Of a DNA stretch of 64,000 nt, positions 22,253 through 31,719 are shown in pieces. The stretch is from Brachycybe producta. Its lineage: Eukaryota > Arthropoda > Diplopoda > Playtdesmida > Andrognathidae. Each line of letters begins with the position of its first letter. Within the stretch, counting starts at the first letter, position 1. The translations under genes were made by a program, and so were the position numbers. The notes under the pieces were generated by a model. That model made no database searches. It had not been told where the DNA came from and worked only from the letters and a program-made list of their open reading frames with translations. Location: positions 3,147,820-3,211,819 of the forward strand of contig JAUPFP010000002.1 of the NCBI GenBank assembly GCA_036925085.1. Reading direction: 5' to 3'.

Positions 22253-22303
22253 CTTGGACCTGGTTACACCTCGCAGGTGTACACAGGTCCAAGGTATAAA
22301 AGG
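22253..22303 (+). promoter_or_regulatory. LTR core promoter: inverted repeat plus TATA box
   Basis: The arms CTTGGACCTGGTTACACCT and AGGTGTACACAGGTCCAAG pair with two mismatches around a 3-nt loop (22253-22293). They are followed at once by GTATAAAAGG. The layout recurs in every LTR of the family here. Confidence 0.7.
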
Positions 22304-22433
22304 ACCATGTTCCTCTTTGTTCCTAAGTTCTTTCCTTTGCCTGTTTTTGAGATACATTCCAAATCATGGGCCTGAGGATTCACCGTTAGTATATTACTAT
22401 TCACCCTTGTATCTGTACTTCTTACAAGGAATG

Positions 22434-22439
22434 AATAAA
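22434..22439 (+). terminator. LTR polyadenylation signal AATAAA
   Basis: AATAAA lies in the LTR about 135 bp after the TATA box, as expected for the R region. The same signal is in the 3' LTR at about 32040. Confidence 0.65.
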
Positions 22440-22801
22440 AGTGTTGTAACAAGAAGTAGCGTTGTCTTTATGTCTCTGTAAATAACTTCTCTTCAGAGGC
22501 CGGAGGTTTCATAGGGCAGGAGCTATACGATTCTCAGCAGCTACAACATCTTCTCTGGTCGGAATACCGATGGAGAAGATGTATATCAGCATCAACCGGA
22601 AGAGAGAGAGATGGCCGCCACTCTCCTGCATCGATTTCACCCCCATGCAGAAGAGTGACTACAATCTATCTCCATCCAGCTCTCTCTACAGCTCGGATCT
22701 TCTCTGTGCAGGTGTCATACTGCTCAGAGAAGAAACGAAAAGTAGAAAATGTCATCTAAAGGTTGGTAATAAAATATTGGTTGATGTCAAAAGCTCACAT
22801 T

Positions 22802-22817
22802 TGGTGGAGGTGCGGGG
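22802..22817 (+). promoter_or_regulatory. Primer-binding site (tRNA-Ala-like)
   Basis: TGGTGGAGGTGCGGGG begins 2 nt after the 5' LTR. Its complement ends in CCACCA, and the first 12 nt fit the 3' end of animal tRNA-Ala (GCACCTCCACCA). The tRNA assignment is from memory. Confidence 0.7.
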
Positions 22818-22925
22818 TATAGCTCCATCTGCCTTCTCCGACCTGTAAACAGAAGCCGTCCTTTGTCCTAAGTCTCGTGATTGTGCCTCACGAGGCTTCG
22901 TCCGTCCTTTCTATGTTGGAACCAC

Positions 22926-23282
22926 GTATGGAGACCCTCGATAGCGTCAAAGTCAACCGCGTGGCGCCTGTCTGTAAAACCGCGTATGGAGACCCTCGAT
23001 CACGTCAAAGTCAACCGCGCGGCGTCCTTTGTGTTGGAACCACGTGTGGAGACCCTCGATAGCGTCAAAGTCAACCACGTGGCGCCGTTTGTAAAACCGC
23101 GTATGGAGGCCCTCGATCACGTCAAAGCCAACCGCGCGGCGTCCTTTGTGTTGGAACCACGTATGGAGGCCCTCGATAGCGTCAAAGCCAACCGCGTGGC
23201 GCCTTTTTATGTTGGGACCATGTATGGAGGCCCTCGATCACGTCAAAGCCAACCGCATGGTACCGTTTTTGTGGAATCGCGA
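22926..23282 (+). repeat. Higher-order ~60-bp tandem repeat in retrotransposon leader
   Basis: Six units start gtatggag[a/g]ccctcgat, spaced 58, 60, 57, 60 and 61 bp. Units 1, 3 and 5 read gatagcgtc and units 2, 4 and 6 read gatcacgtc, so the true period is an A-B dimer of about 120 bp. It lies between the PBS and gag. Confidence 0.85.
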
Positions 23283-25252
23283 AAGAGACTTGTGGCTACA
23301 CACACCACGTGTCGACCGCGCGATTCTGTGTCCTGTCCTTAGAGACACATGTTAAAGGAACTGCTGCATCGACATCCATCAAGCACGTGGGCAACACCTT
23401 GGTAGTAGTTCTTTGACACATGTGTTTCCGTCCGTGTTTTTGTATTTTATGTTTCCATTATCATCACCCACTTTCACCTTTGTTCTTCTTTAAATTTCAA
23501 AGTGAAACCCACACCACGTGGGCAACACTTTAAACAAATTCTTCTTACTCTCCGAGAGGAGTTTGCAGTCTCATGAAGAGATGAGCAAACAAATCTCATC
23601 TACTAAGCTATTCACCTATTAATAGGCTTTTAAAGGACGTGTGTGTCTTTTAAAATGTCCTATTATCTTCACTCTTCATCTTTAATTTTCAAGCAAGATT
23701 CTTCCTAACTCTATTTCATTGTTAGGGGGCTTACAAGCTTAAAACACACTTTTTCTAGCCACGTGGGACTTTCTTGTCCCCCCTTTTCTTTGTTCTTTGT
23801 TTTTACACTTGTGTTTCCCTTGGGACCCTCTAAGTCCCAAGTCATGTTCTTCAATTTCTTCATCATCATCACCTCAATGCATCATCACATGAACTTTCTC
23901 CATTGGACAGCACTGAAGCCCGGCCGCCATCTTGGATCGACCGGACACTCTTCAAAAAGCGCCAACGGAGCGGTTTTTCGCTCCATGTGACTCATTGTTG
24001 TACCTTCTCTCATCTTTTTGTGTTCTCTTCTCTTCTCTTCTCTTCCAGAGGGTTGCACTCACGCGCCCCCTGGCGGAGTTCCTCTTGTTAGAGAAAACTT
24101 CTCTTTTTCTTTGAATTTTCTCTCTGTTGTGTCTTTCTCCTGGCCACCATAAAAACGTGCCCCGGAGGAACTTTTCAATCATCAATTTTTGGACATTGCA
24201 ATAAACTGAACCGGAAGTGGCCACCACAGCGCCACCTACGGACTTCTTCATTCTACTCAACATAGTCCCTCACTGGGCACTGACTCTGTCTTTTTCATCC
24301 AGAGCCATCCAGCAGTGAGGACTCAAAATTTCTACAGTCTGAACATTTCTTCTGGTTCACCAAGCATTTAGCTTGTTGAACACACTTCAATTTCTACACT
24401 GTTTTACTTTTTTAATAAAACTAAATTAAAACTTTTGATGTGCGGGCACCGCACCTAAGTTTTAAACTTTCCAAGTAAAACAGCTTTCTTCTCTTGCTTT
24501 CAGGAAAGTTCAGCCATCTTGAACTTCTCCTTTGTTTGTGCATTTAAAAAGTTCAGCCATCTTGAACTTTTTGTTCTTTGTGTGTTCTTTACACACACAC
24601 TCTTCATTCTTGTTTCCAAGTAAAACTAAAAGTGCGGGCACCGCGCTCTAGCTTTACTCTTCGTATTGCTTGCCTCTTCGTCAGGCAACTGCAATACACT
24701 TTCATTTCTAATTCACTTTCCGCAGTGCAATTTCGATTGGGTGGTGCACCACGCTCGGGATTGTATTGTACATCTGCTGTTTCTCTATTGAGGCTTTTTG
24801 GAATTCTCGCAACCTCCACGTGGTCGCCAAATACCACGTGTCGAGAGATTCTTCTAAAATCTGACACTCAATAGAGAACTCACGACGCTACACCAGTTGG
24901 GAACCAAAACTCGTCACACGCCCAACTGAGGACACGATCAATACGATACAACCATCACCACACTAACGGAGTGAACGGCCACTTCGTTATACACGTCACA
25001 AGCTTAGGTAATCTATCGTTACTCAGTGTATAAGAGTACGATAGTGTCGGTTGCCGACAAGCACTAAATTACCAACGCACAGTGACATCGCCGACCTACA
25101 ACTTCACGAACTGAACGAGTCCCATCATACTGGAACCCGAAAGTATAGCTCAGAGTGTACTGGAGAACCCTCGGAGCTGCACACAACGACTTGGACTTCG
25201 CCAGACTCGTTCATCACCGCACATTCACATTACACAAGCCACATCATTAATC
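23283..25252 (+). other. Retrotransposon leader without clear ORF
   Basis: About 2 kb of leader. It contains a duplicated block, gttcagccatcttgaact (about 24507 and 24550), and gcaataaactgaaccggaag (about 24198). A similar block recurs at about 28006. Short ORFs here show no recognisable domains. Confidence 0.5.
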
Positions 25253-26566
25253 ATGGCTACCTCACACGACAATACGGGGTCCCTGTCTGATCACCAGGGT
25301 TCACACGAAGATCTGTTGGAAGTACCCGTGACTACTGATGTGACACCACCGCCGCGGCCGACTGGGGCCGAGTTTGACCACCTGTCACAACAAGTGGCTG
25401 CACTCTCGACTCGTATGTCTCAGCTCATAGACGACCGATTCACACCGAATCGGCCGACTACACCACGGCGGACAACACGCACACACCGACTTCGTGACGA
25501 TGACTCGGACGCCTCTTCAGTTCCCTATGTTGGCTACAGAGAGCGTCACGATCGTTACGAAAGACATTACACACCGCACACACGTCATCTACCGCGTAAC
25601 CCTGACTGGCAACAACAAGGGCAGTCAGATGATCCGCGTCACAGAGATGAGCGTGCGGAAATACCGATTATGACACGTGCTGATTCTCCTCACTCGCTTG
25701 TCCGGGTTGCACGTAGCGGTCGCCGCTCGGCACCCCCGGAACAACAGCCTCACCAAGGAGCGACACAAGGCACTTCAGTTTACGCGCCACGTTTTCCACC
25801 GCAAGGGGTAGGTCTGATGCCGGCTGGAATGCCAAACGTCCAGGATGGCATCTATCGACCAATCCCCAGAGAACCCTCCGTGGAAGAGTTCAATAAGAAA
25901 TACAGCGGTCGCCACCCTGCCGACTCAATCCAAAAATTCAACGGATTGACAGGTTTCCGTCCCTTCCTGGAAGAATTCGAGGAAGTGGCACACCTGTACG
26001 GTTGGAAAGACCACCACAAGGAGGAATACATCACGGGGTGTTTCACTGGGGCCGCCCGCACGTGGCTGAGTAAGCTGAGGTATGAGCTTCAGGACATTCC
26101 TTGGCCAGCACTGAGAGTACAGATGGTAGATACGTTCGGGAAGCCGAACGAACTGGCCATCTTGGAGAAAAAGTATACAGAGATGCTCCAGAAGGAAGGT
26201 GAGAGTACACAAGCTTTTATCTGGGAGTTTATGATACTCGGCGACCGAGTTTACCCGCAACTTGACGATCAGCTGCGTATAAGCCAGTTGCGCCGCGCTC
26301 TACATCCCACCATACAGAACGCCGCGCACCACGCATCTACGACGTCGTTCAAGGACTTCGCAAACGCCGTCCTCAATATGGAGGTGGTCTTGCTGTCCTT
26401 GGATAAATGGCCGACGGAACCAAAACCCGCAGCTGATTCAAAGTCGGGTAAAGGAGCATCGAAGACCGACCAGGAGCCGGCGGCAGCCGCCAGCCCTAAA
26501 GACAAAACACACCGGTCTAGGCACGATAAAAAGCCTAGTCAGACTGCTGCCACCAATTCATACTGA
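25253..26566 (+). CDS. gag: Retrotransposon gag (capsid-like)
   Basis: A 437-residue gag polyprotein that would assemble the retrotransposon particle. The start ATG has a good context (A at -3, G at +4). The N-terminal part (about residues 1-200) is Arg/Pro/His-rich and probably disordered. Residues about 215-380 match the Retrotrans_gag pattern: IQKFNGLTGFRPFLEEFEEV, then GWKDHHKEEYITGCFTGAAR and TWLSKL. The family's conserved 'GaA..W' block is therefore present. The end is a Lys/Ser/Ala-rich tail. The ORF ends in TGA at 26564-26566, but the same frame stays open beyond it into a zinc knuckle and protease. Confidence 0.9.
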   Translation: MATSHDNTGSLSDHQGSHEDLLEVPVTTDVTPPPRPTGAEFDHLSQQVAALSTRMSQLIDDRFTPNRPTTPRRTTRTHRLRDDDSDASSVPYVGYRERHDRYERHYTPHTRHLPRNPDWQQQGQSDDPRHRDERAEIPIMTRADSPHSLVRVARSGRRSAPPEQQPHQGATQGTSVYAPRFPPQGVGLMPAGMPNVQDGIYRPIPREPSVEEFNKKYSGRHPADSIQKFNGLTGFRPFLEEFEEVAHLYGWKDHHKEEYITGCFTGAARTWLSKLRYELQDIPWPALRVQMVDTFGKPNELAILEKKYTEMLQKEGESTQAFIWEFMILGDRVYPQLDDQLRISQLRRALHPTIQNAAHHASTTSFKDFANAVLNMEVVLLSLDKWPTEPKPAADSKSGKGASKTDQEPAAAASPKDKTHRSRHDKKPSQTAATNSY

Positions 26567-27634
26567 CACTCTGCAGCGGACCCCCAACCAGAGACCACTC
26601 GCACGTTCGACAAGAGTAAGTCGACGTGTTATAACTGTGGCAAATTGGGGCATTTCGTCCGTGAGTGTCGGCAACCAAAGAAGAAGGTTGCAATCAAGCA
26701 GTTTGGGGAGCCGGTTACCGACTATGACATCAAAGGAGAGGTGCCTGAAACGGATATCATCACCGAAGACGGCATTGAGTTTGCTCTAATACGAGTGGCG
26801 GGACAAATCCGCCGGATTCCTCTTCCAGCAGCAGACCCAGCCGCCGGAGCATCTACTCCTGATAAACCCGACAACGACAGCTCTGACGACTCTGAGGATA
26901 TACCAGTCAAGGTGCTCGACCGGGCTCCTGCACATAAATGGACCCCGGACGAGCTAATCATTTGGCAGGATACGCTCGACGTCCTTAAACAATCCGTCAA
27001 GGAGATTGGGTGCCGTGAAAATAAAACAATAGCCATCATGGCTCCCGGAACCCAATCGCCGACGAAGGGCCACTCCTGCTGCCGAAGACTAATGACAACG
27101 GTGTATGAGCAGCTGGTAAGCAGCTGTTCACCTCAAGAAGTCGGAGACTACGATGCCAGCGACAAGAACCCACGCATCGCCGTCACGATCAACGGAAAAT
27201 GTATACGAATGCTCGCGGACACCGGAGCTACGGGCAGCGTTATCACCATTGAACTCGCGCAGGAACACAAGTTCGAAATCGAGCCTGTGTTAATCCCACC
27301 CAACATTCAGGGTGTGGGAGGCCAAAGGATCACCGTGGTGGGACGACTCGCCGCGACGGTCCAGCTGGGCCCCCACGCTGTGCGAGGGCACTTACTAGTG
27401 ATTACCGGCCGGCACGAAGCCATCTTAGGCCGAGATCTAGGCCGGGCTCTGCACTTAGCTGTGTCCATGACAACAAATAAAGTATACGTGGAGGACGACC
27501 TCTTCGAGTCCACACTCCGACAAAAATGCATCGAAGCACACATCGGATGGGCTCTGGGAGAAACTTCCGTAGAGGCCCCTGGCAAATCTGCCAGCACCTC
27601 TAGGGAAAACCTCGAAACTCCACCCCGTAAGTGA
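26567..27634 (+). CDS. pro: Nucleocapsid zinc knuckle and retropepsin, in frame after TGA
   Basis: This ORF continues in the same frame as gag after one TGA. A CX2CX4HX4C knuckle (CYNCGKLGHFVREC, 26627-26668) would bind RNA. An acidic linker follows, then an aspartic protease with the catalytic LADTGATGSVI (D-T-G at 27218-27226) and the helical AILGRDL motif (about 27419-27436). Length and motifs fit a retropepsin domain. The ORF stops at 27632-27634, straight after a short tail, with no RT. The first ATG downstream of the stop is at 26645, inside the knuckle, so independent initiation would lose part of the finger. Expression by readthrough, or loss of function by a stop mutation, are the alternatives. 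Confidence 0.85.
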   Translation, partial: HSAADPQPETTRTFDKSKSTCYNCGKLGHFVRECRQPKKKVAIKQFGEPVTDYDIKGEVPETDIITEDGIEFALIRVAGQIRRIPLPAADPAAGASTPDKPDNDSSDDSEDIPVKVLDRAPAHKWTPDELIIWQDTLDVLKQSVKEIGCRENKTIAIMAPGTQSPTKGHSCCRRLMTTVYEQLVSSCSPQEVGDYDASDKNPRIAVTINGKCIRMLADTGATGSVITIELAQEHKFEIEPVLIPPNIQGVGGQRITVVGRLAATVQLGPHAVRGHLLVITGRHEAILGRDLGRALHLAVSMTTNKVYVEDDLFESTLRQKCIEAHIGWALGETSVEAPGKSASTSRENLETPPRK

Positions 27635-29136
27635 CGACGGAAGCAACGGCCACCCACGCTGTCAAGAAACCAAACGCGACGAAAATAAAACAATAATTCA
27701 CCAGTGTTTATTTCATGACTATGGAAATAAACACCAGCAACCATCAAATATCAACAATAGAAGAGCGGGAGGAATTTGAGAATTGTTGTGTTGAGAAACA
27801 ACTGAGGACAGTTGTCAAGAGGTGGGGGAGGGGATAAAAGGAACCCCCCAACGAATAAACAACCCCACAGCATCAACAACCCCTCTAAACACTCTCAAAT
27901 AACTCCCAAAACTCTACAAAATTCACACAACTTTAATTTTTGAAACACTTCTAAACTTTTCAAAATGGCCACCAATATTTACATATTGGCAACCATTTCA
28001 GACATGCAATAAACTACACCGGAACCACGTGGCCTTCACAAACAACTGTCAACCACGTGGTACACCTGGGAAAAACGCCGAAGGCCAGTCAAGGACGTTC
28101 AGAAGAAAAATCAAGAGCCATAAAAGGGTCAGCAAAAGAAAAACACCGTGCTCCCCTTTATGATGGACGGACGTCATTGACCATGATGTTGACAGTAGAA
28201 GGATAGAAAACTTCAAAGAGACAATTGCTCTGGGGGCCAGACCAATGCACTGGGACTTCAAAGAAAAAAAAACAAACAACGAAAAACTGCTGGCCATAAA
28301 CAAATAAAAAAAAAGGAAGAAAATCAGTTTTGAAGATTTTGTGAGAGCGGACACCTTCAATTAAAAAATAAAATTGAAGAACCTGTCACCCTCTCAATTA
28401 AGATCGAATTTGTGGGACACCAACTCCTGTCCCACTCCCCCCAAAAAATAATAACAAACAGCAAGGTACATTAGTAACCTTGCTGACCTATTCCTTCCAA
28501 AAAGAAAGGCATTTAAGGAAAAGAAGGGGAGAAAGTTAATGGGCAACTTCACACCTCGGTGTGAAATAAAATAACGGCCCTTCTCCCTCGAGATTCCTTA
28601 GTCCTTTTGTTTATCTAAAAATAATAAACAGGACCGACTCTGATAAGAATTAGATCAACACCTCTCACATCTAATGTCGGTGGGACAACCCCCACCCCCA
28701 ACAAATAAAGTCGTGAAGAAACCAATTAGAGTAAGGTGTCTTATTCTAAAAGGGGCCGGCCCTTCTAACTTTTAAAATTAAAAAAAGAAAAGTGACCAAA
28801 CTTGGTCAATTACCACTCGATTTGCTCTCTTCAAAGAAGCACTCGTTTTTGTTCATCTCTTTATGCTCGATCTTCTTCAATCATCAAATCTTCAATCTAC
28901 TTCTGTGCCAAGTTCCAAATTTTAATTTCGAACTTCTTCAGTTTTGTTGTTAATCCAAAGCTTGAGTGCCACCTTCAAGCCTTTGAACTCACGTGCAGTG
29001 CATCAGACCTTCAGAACTTTTTGGACCTCTTGAAATAATAACAGAGTGATCGGGGACCGATTTCTGTTGTTATTTGGAAGTAATCACCAGCAGCGGGACT
29101 TTTGAAAAAGTAAGAACTTTTAAACTCTTAAGAAAT
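27635..29136 (+). other. Non-coding gap where pol would be expected
   Basis: About 1.5 kb, AT- and A-rich, with frequent stops and no RT, RNase H or integrase signatures. It holds gcaataaactacaccggaac (about 28006), resembling part of the 5' leader. Polypurine stretches such as gaaaaaaaaacaaac also occur. Confidence 0.7.
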
Positions 29137-31314
29137 ATGCCAGGTAGAGGCTCATGGAGAGGAGGCAGAATGATGTCTGCCTCTTCTAGTGAAGATGAGA
29201 CGGAGAGTGGAACGGCGGGGACCGCTGAACCCCTCTCTCAATCTACCTGCCAGCTACAAAAGGCGGGCGCCGCCAGTGCGCCCACAACAAGAAGAGAGTC
29301 GCCAAACATAATAGATAGGCGCCGCACCTCCTCCGAACCGGAGAATTTTCACCGGCGTGGGGAGAAGCGCCTAAAAGCAAGCTTCAAGCGACCTGCCAAT
29401 GTCGGGCGCGAAGGGAAACCTGCTGCTCCAAGCAGCATCGTCCCCTTTGACGTCACGACATCAAAACACTACTGGGAGGAGCGGGAAGACCGCATCGATA
29501 TCAACATCATGGCATGGGGGGTTAACCAGGCGTTCCGCGATAGCATCGCGCCTGGTCAACCCGTTCCGGGTGGAGCCGAAGCAAGAGGGAAGCGTGGTGG
29601 AGGCGGATCTGTGCCTTCCCCCCTCGAAGACCTCCACTTGGAGCTGCAGAGGGAGGCTGCTCTTCCTCTTCGTCGGGCAGCCAGAGATAAGAAGGAAGGG
29701 GAGGACAATCTGGCGTACCTCCGTGCGGTTTGCGCCCGCCTTGTCGAGCTGGGCTTACCGTGTACGGCACGACTCCCGAAGGAGGAGCTCCTGCGAATCG
29801 AGGCCCGACTCCAAGAAGCCGCCCGAGTTACGTCGTCAGCTACGTCATCATCTCCATCCTCAAAATCGCCAGCAACCCTGACAACTGGCCTCTCTACATC
29901 TCCTTCTCCACCCATAACGCCACCAGAGCCTTTCCAACACTGCTCACCGGTGCCGTCAATCACTCCGCCGCCTCCTCCTCATACACCATTATCATCACCA
30001 CCAACCTCCCGATGTGCCACGCCTCCACGCAGCGAGGCCGCCACACCAACTCCGACTCCAAAGTTACCTTCCATAGTGGTGGTCCCCCAACCTGTTCGTG
30101 TTCAGGTTCCCACCGGGGCTCGCCCCAAGGAACCTCAACAGTCCTACAGGGGCCACCACTCTTCTCGAGACTCTCTTCAACGGCCACAGCCACGTCGCTC
30201 TTCGCCACGTGGTTCCCATTTTTCGCCCCGACGCCGACCCGACGGAAGAAGTCAGCAGGAACAACATGGTTCCTCTGGACGCGGCCTTCCGCCGCGTAAT
30301 AACTTCGACCCAAAGGTCAGGCAAGATCTACAGGATCTCCGTGTCCAACTGGACCACGACCGTCGCTATGAAACTCGGGGCCCACCTAATCGGGTCCCGC
30401 ATCGCTCTCCTCCTCCGCCACCTCCAGGCCGCCCTTCTGGACGACCTACGCCTACACCTTTGATGCCGCCACCTTCCGCCGAGCGTGCCGCGTTCTTGAA
30501 AAAACAGAAGGCCATCACAAACCTTCTGCAAGACGTTATGCAACAGGGAGGTGACCCCATGGAAGCACTGGGCCGTGCACCAGGAAGTGCCAAGCCACTG
30601 GAGGCACTGAGCAGGAAGTCAGCATCGAAGCGACTACGTCAGCGGGCCCGCGATATGGCCCGGTCCGCCTTGCGCCACGCCAGGCCTATCGCGGGAGTTT
30701 CTCTGGAACCTGCGGCTCCAACACCAGCCCGACCAGCCGCACCGCCCACTGTACCCCATGCCGGGGCTACTCTGGGGCGGTTACCGCTGGATCGTCCGTT
30801 CCGTGCCGCCACCTCCGGCGAGAGGTTGCTCAACAATCGGTGGGTCACTTGGCAGCACGAAGTGCGCTCTGCCAACACCCTTTACGTAGGACACTTCTCT
30901 TTGGAGGAAGGGTTTCCCCGTCTGGACCTCCCTCCCCGGGAGCGATATGTCGTGGGACTCTCCCGCCTAACAAGTGTCCTCGTCACCATCGTCTTCCCCA
31001 GAAGACGGATTGTTGAAACCATCAGTTTCGCCGGAGATGCCATCGATGAAGCCACGGAGGCCCTTTTGGGAGCTTTCGTCAACTCCGTCTTTGGACTGCC
31101 AGCTGGACAGACGTTCCGCACCAGTCGTCACTACATTCCGGAACCGGATCCTCGTTACCGAATCGCCATCCTGTGGGACGCCGCTTGGGCTAGACTGTAC
31201 AACAAGCGGTCCTCCCGTAAGATTATCGGGGACCGGGACATCTTCAATATCTTCCACCGGGATCTACCTGACGACCAGGGACAATGGCTGTCTGCCGCAT
31301 CCAGCTACCGATGA
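29137..31314 (+). CDS. Unrecognised 725-aa ORF in LTR retrotransposon
   Basis: I do not recognise this protein. The open frame extends upstream to 29074, but the first ATG (MPGRGSWRGGRMM) is at 29137. By residue of the ATG form: about 1-110 is RG- and Ser-rich and basic; 110-235 looks helical (LAYLRAVCARLVELGLP); 235-450 is Pro/Ser/Arg low complexity; 450-540 is charged and helical (AERAAFLKKQKAITNLLQ); 570-725 looks globular (RYVVGLSRLTSVLVTIVFP, then FVNSVFGLPAGQTF, ending QWLSAASSYR). No DTG, YxDD, HHCC or membrane segment is seen. Its GC-rich, clearly open frame across 2.2 kb argues it is translated. Possibilities include a second structural or RNA-binding protein; none is established. 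Confidence 0.75.
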   Translation: MPGRGSWRGGRMMSASSSEDETESGTAGTAEPLSQSTCQLQKAGAASAPTTRRESPNIIDRRRTSSEPENFHRRGEKRLKASFKRPANVGREGKPAAPSSIVPFDVTTSKHYWEEREDRIDINIMAWGVNQAFRDSIAPGQPVPGGAEARGKRGGGGSVPSPLEDLHLELQREAALPLRRAARDKKEGEDNLAYLRAVCARLVELGLPCTARLPKEELLRIEARLQEAARVTSSATSSSPSSKSPATLTTGLSTSPSPPITPPEPFQHCSPVPSITPPPPPHTPLSSPPTSRCATPPRSEAATPTPTPKLPSIVVVPQPVRVQVPTGARPKEPQQSYRGHHSSRDSLQRPQPRRSSPRGSHFSPRRRPDGRSQQEQHGSSGRGLPPRNNFDPKVRQDLQDLRVQLDHDRRYETRGPPNRVPHRSPPPPPPGRPSGRPTPTPLMPPPSAERAAFLKKQKAITNLLQDVMQQGGDPMEALGRAPGSAKPLEALSRKSASKRLRQRARDMARSALRHARPIAGVSLEPAAPTPARPAAPPTVPHAGATLGRLPLDRPFRAATSGERLLNNRWVTWQHEVRSANTLYVGHFSLEEGFPRLDLPPRERYVVGLSRLTSVLVTIVFPRRRIVETISFAGDAIDEATEALLGAFVNSVFGLPAGQTFRTSRHYIPEPDPRYRIAILWDAAWARLYNKRSSRKIIGDRDIFNIFHRDLPDDQGQWLSAASSYR

Positions 31315-31705
31315 GGCCAGGTCCGGCGGGATTACCCCCCCGTACGGTTCATGGACCCAGGATCCTCCCCGCCCTCCGCAGCAGGGATAGCTGCGCGCCA
31401 CATGTACTCATGTGGTTGCCACCCATCCGGGTGGCAGTATCGAAAAAATTTATAAAAAAAATAAAATACGTTGCAACTGTCCTGTTTCTTTAAAATTTCA
31501 ATAGCGGCTCGCCACTCAGCGAGCATTAATTATCTTTGTTTTATGTTTTCAGCCTTTTTCAATTTTTAGGGGCGCTGACACTTCGGTGCCAGTGCCTTTC
31601 CATAACCACCTCTGTACACGGTAAGTCCTCAGCCACCCATGTCTCCCCGCTGCGTAACTTGAAAACCTTCCACCCTTGGCTGGAGTACGAGGACGTACTC
31701 CAAGC

Positions 31706-31719
31706 AAAGTTGGAGGGTA
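31706..31719 (+). promoter_or_regulatory. Possible polypurine tract
   Basis: aaagttggagggta lies directly before the 3' LTR. It is purine-rich with three T, so it is only a weak match to a polypurine tract. Confidence 0.35.

Larger units (their letters stand above)
22114..22799 (+). repeat. 5' LTR
   Basis: Starts TGTAACACCC and ends AAAAGCTCACA. It carries an inverted repeat next to a TATA box, then AATAAA, giving a U3-R-U5 layout. Identical by eye to the 3' LTR except for one A/G difference near 22750. Confidence 0.95.

Noticed and set aside
22254..22848. LTR ORFs (MDLVTPRRCTQ..., [11 protein letters not shown]...)
   Set aside because: They lie in LTR U3/R/U5 sequence, repeat in every LTR copy including decayed ones, and show no domain.
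22881..23342. 153-aa ORF over the 60-bp leader repeats
   Set aside because: Unit lengths vary (57-61 bp) and the ORF looks like a by-product of the repeat; it lies upstream of gag without a recognisable domain.
29399..30463. Other-frame ORFs inside the 725-aa ORF region
   Set aside because: GC-rich shadows of the longer frame; the 725-aa frame is the most parsimonious.
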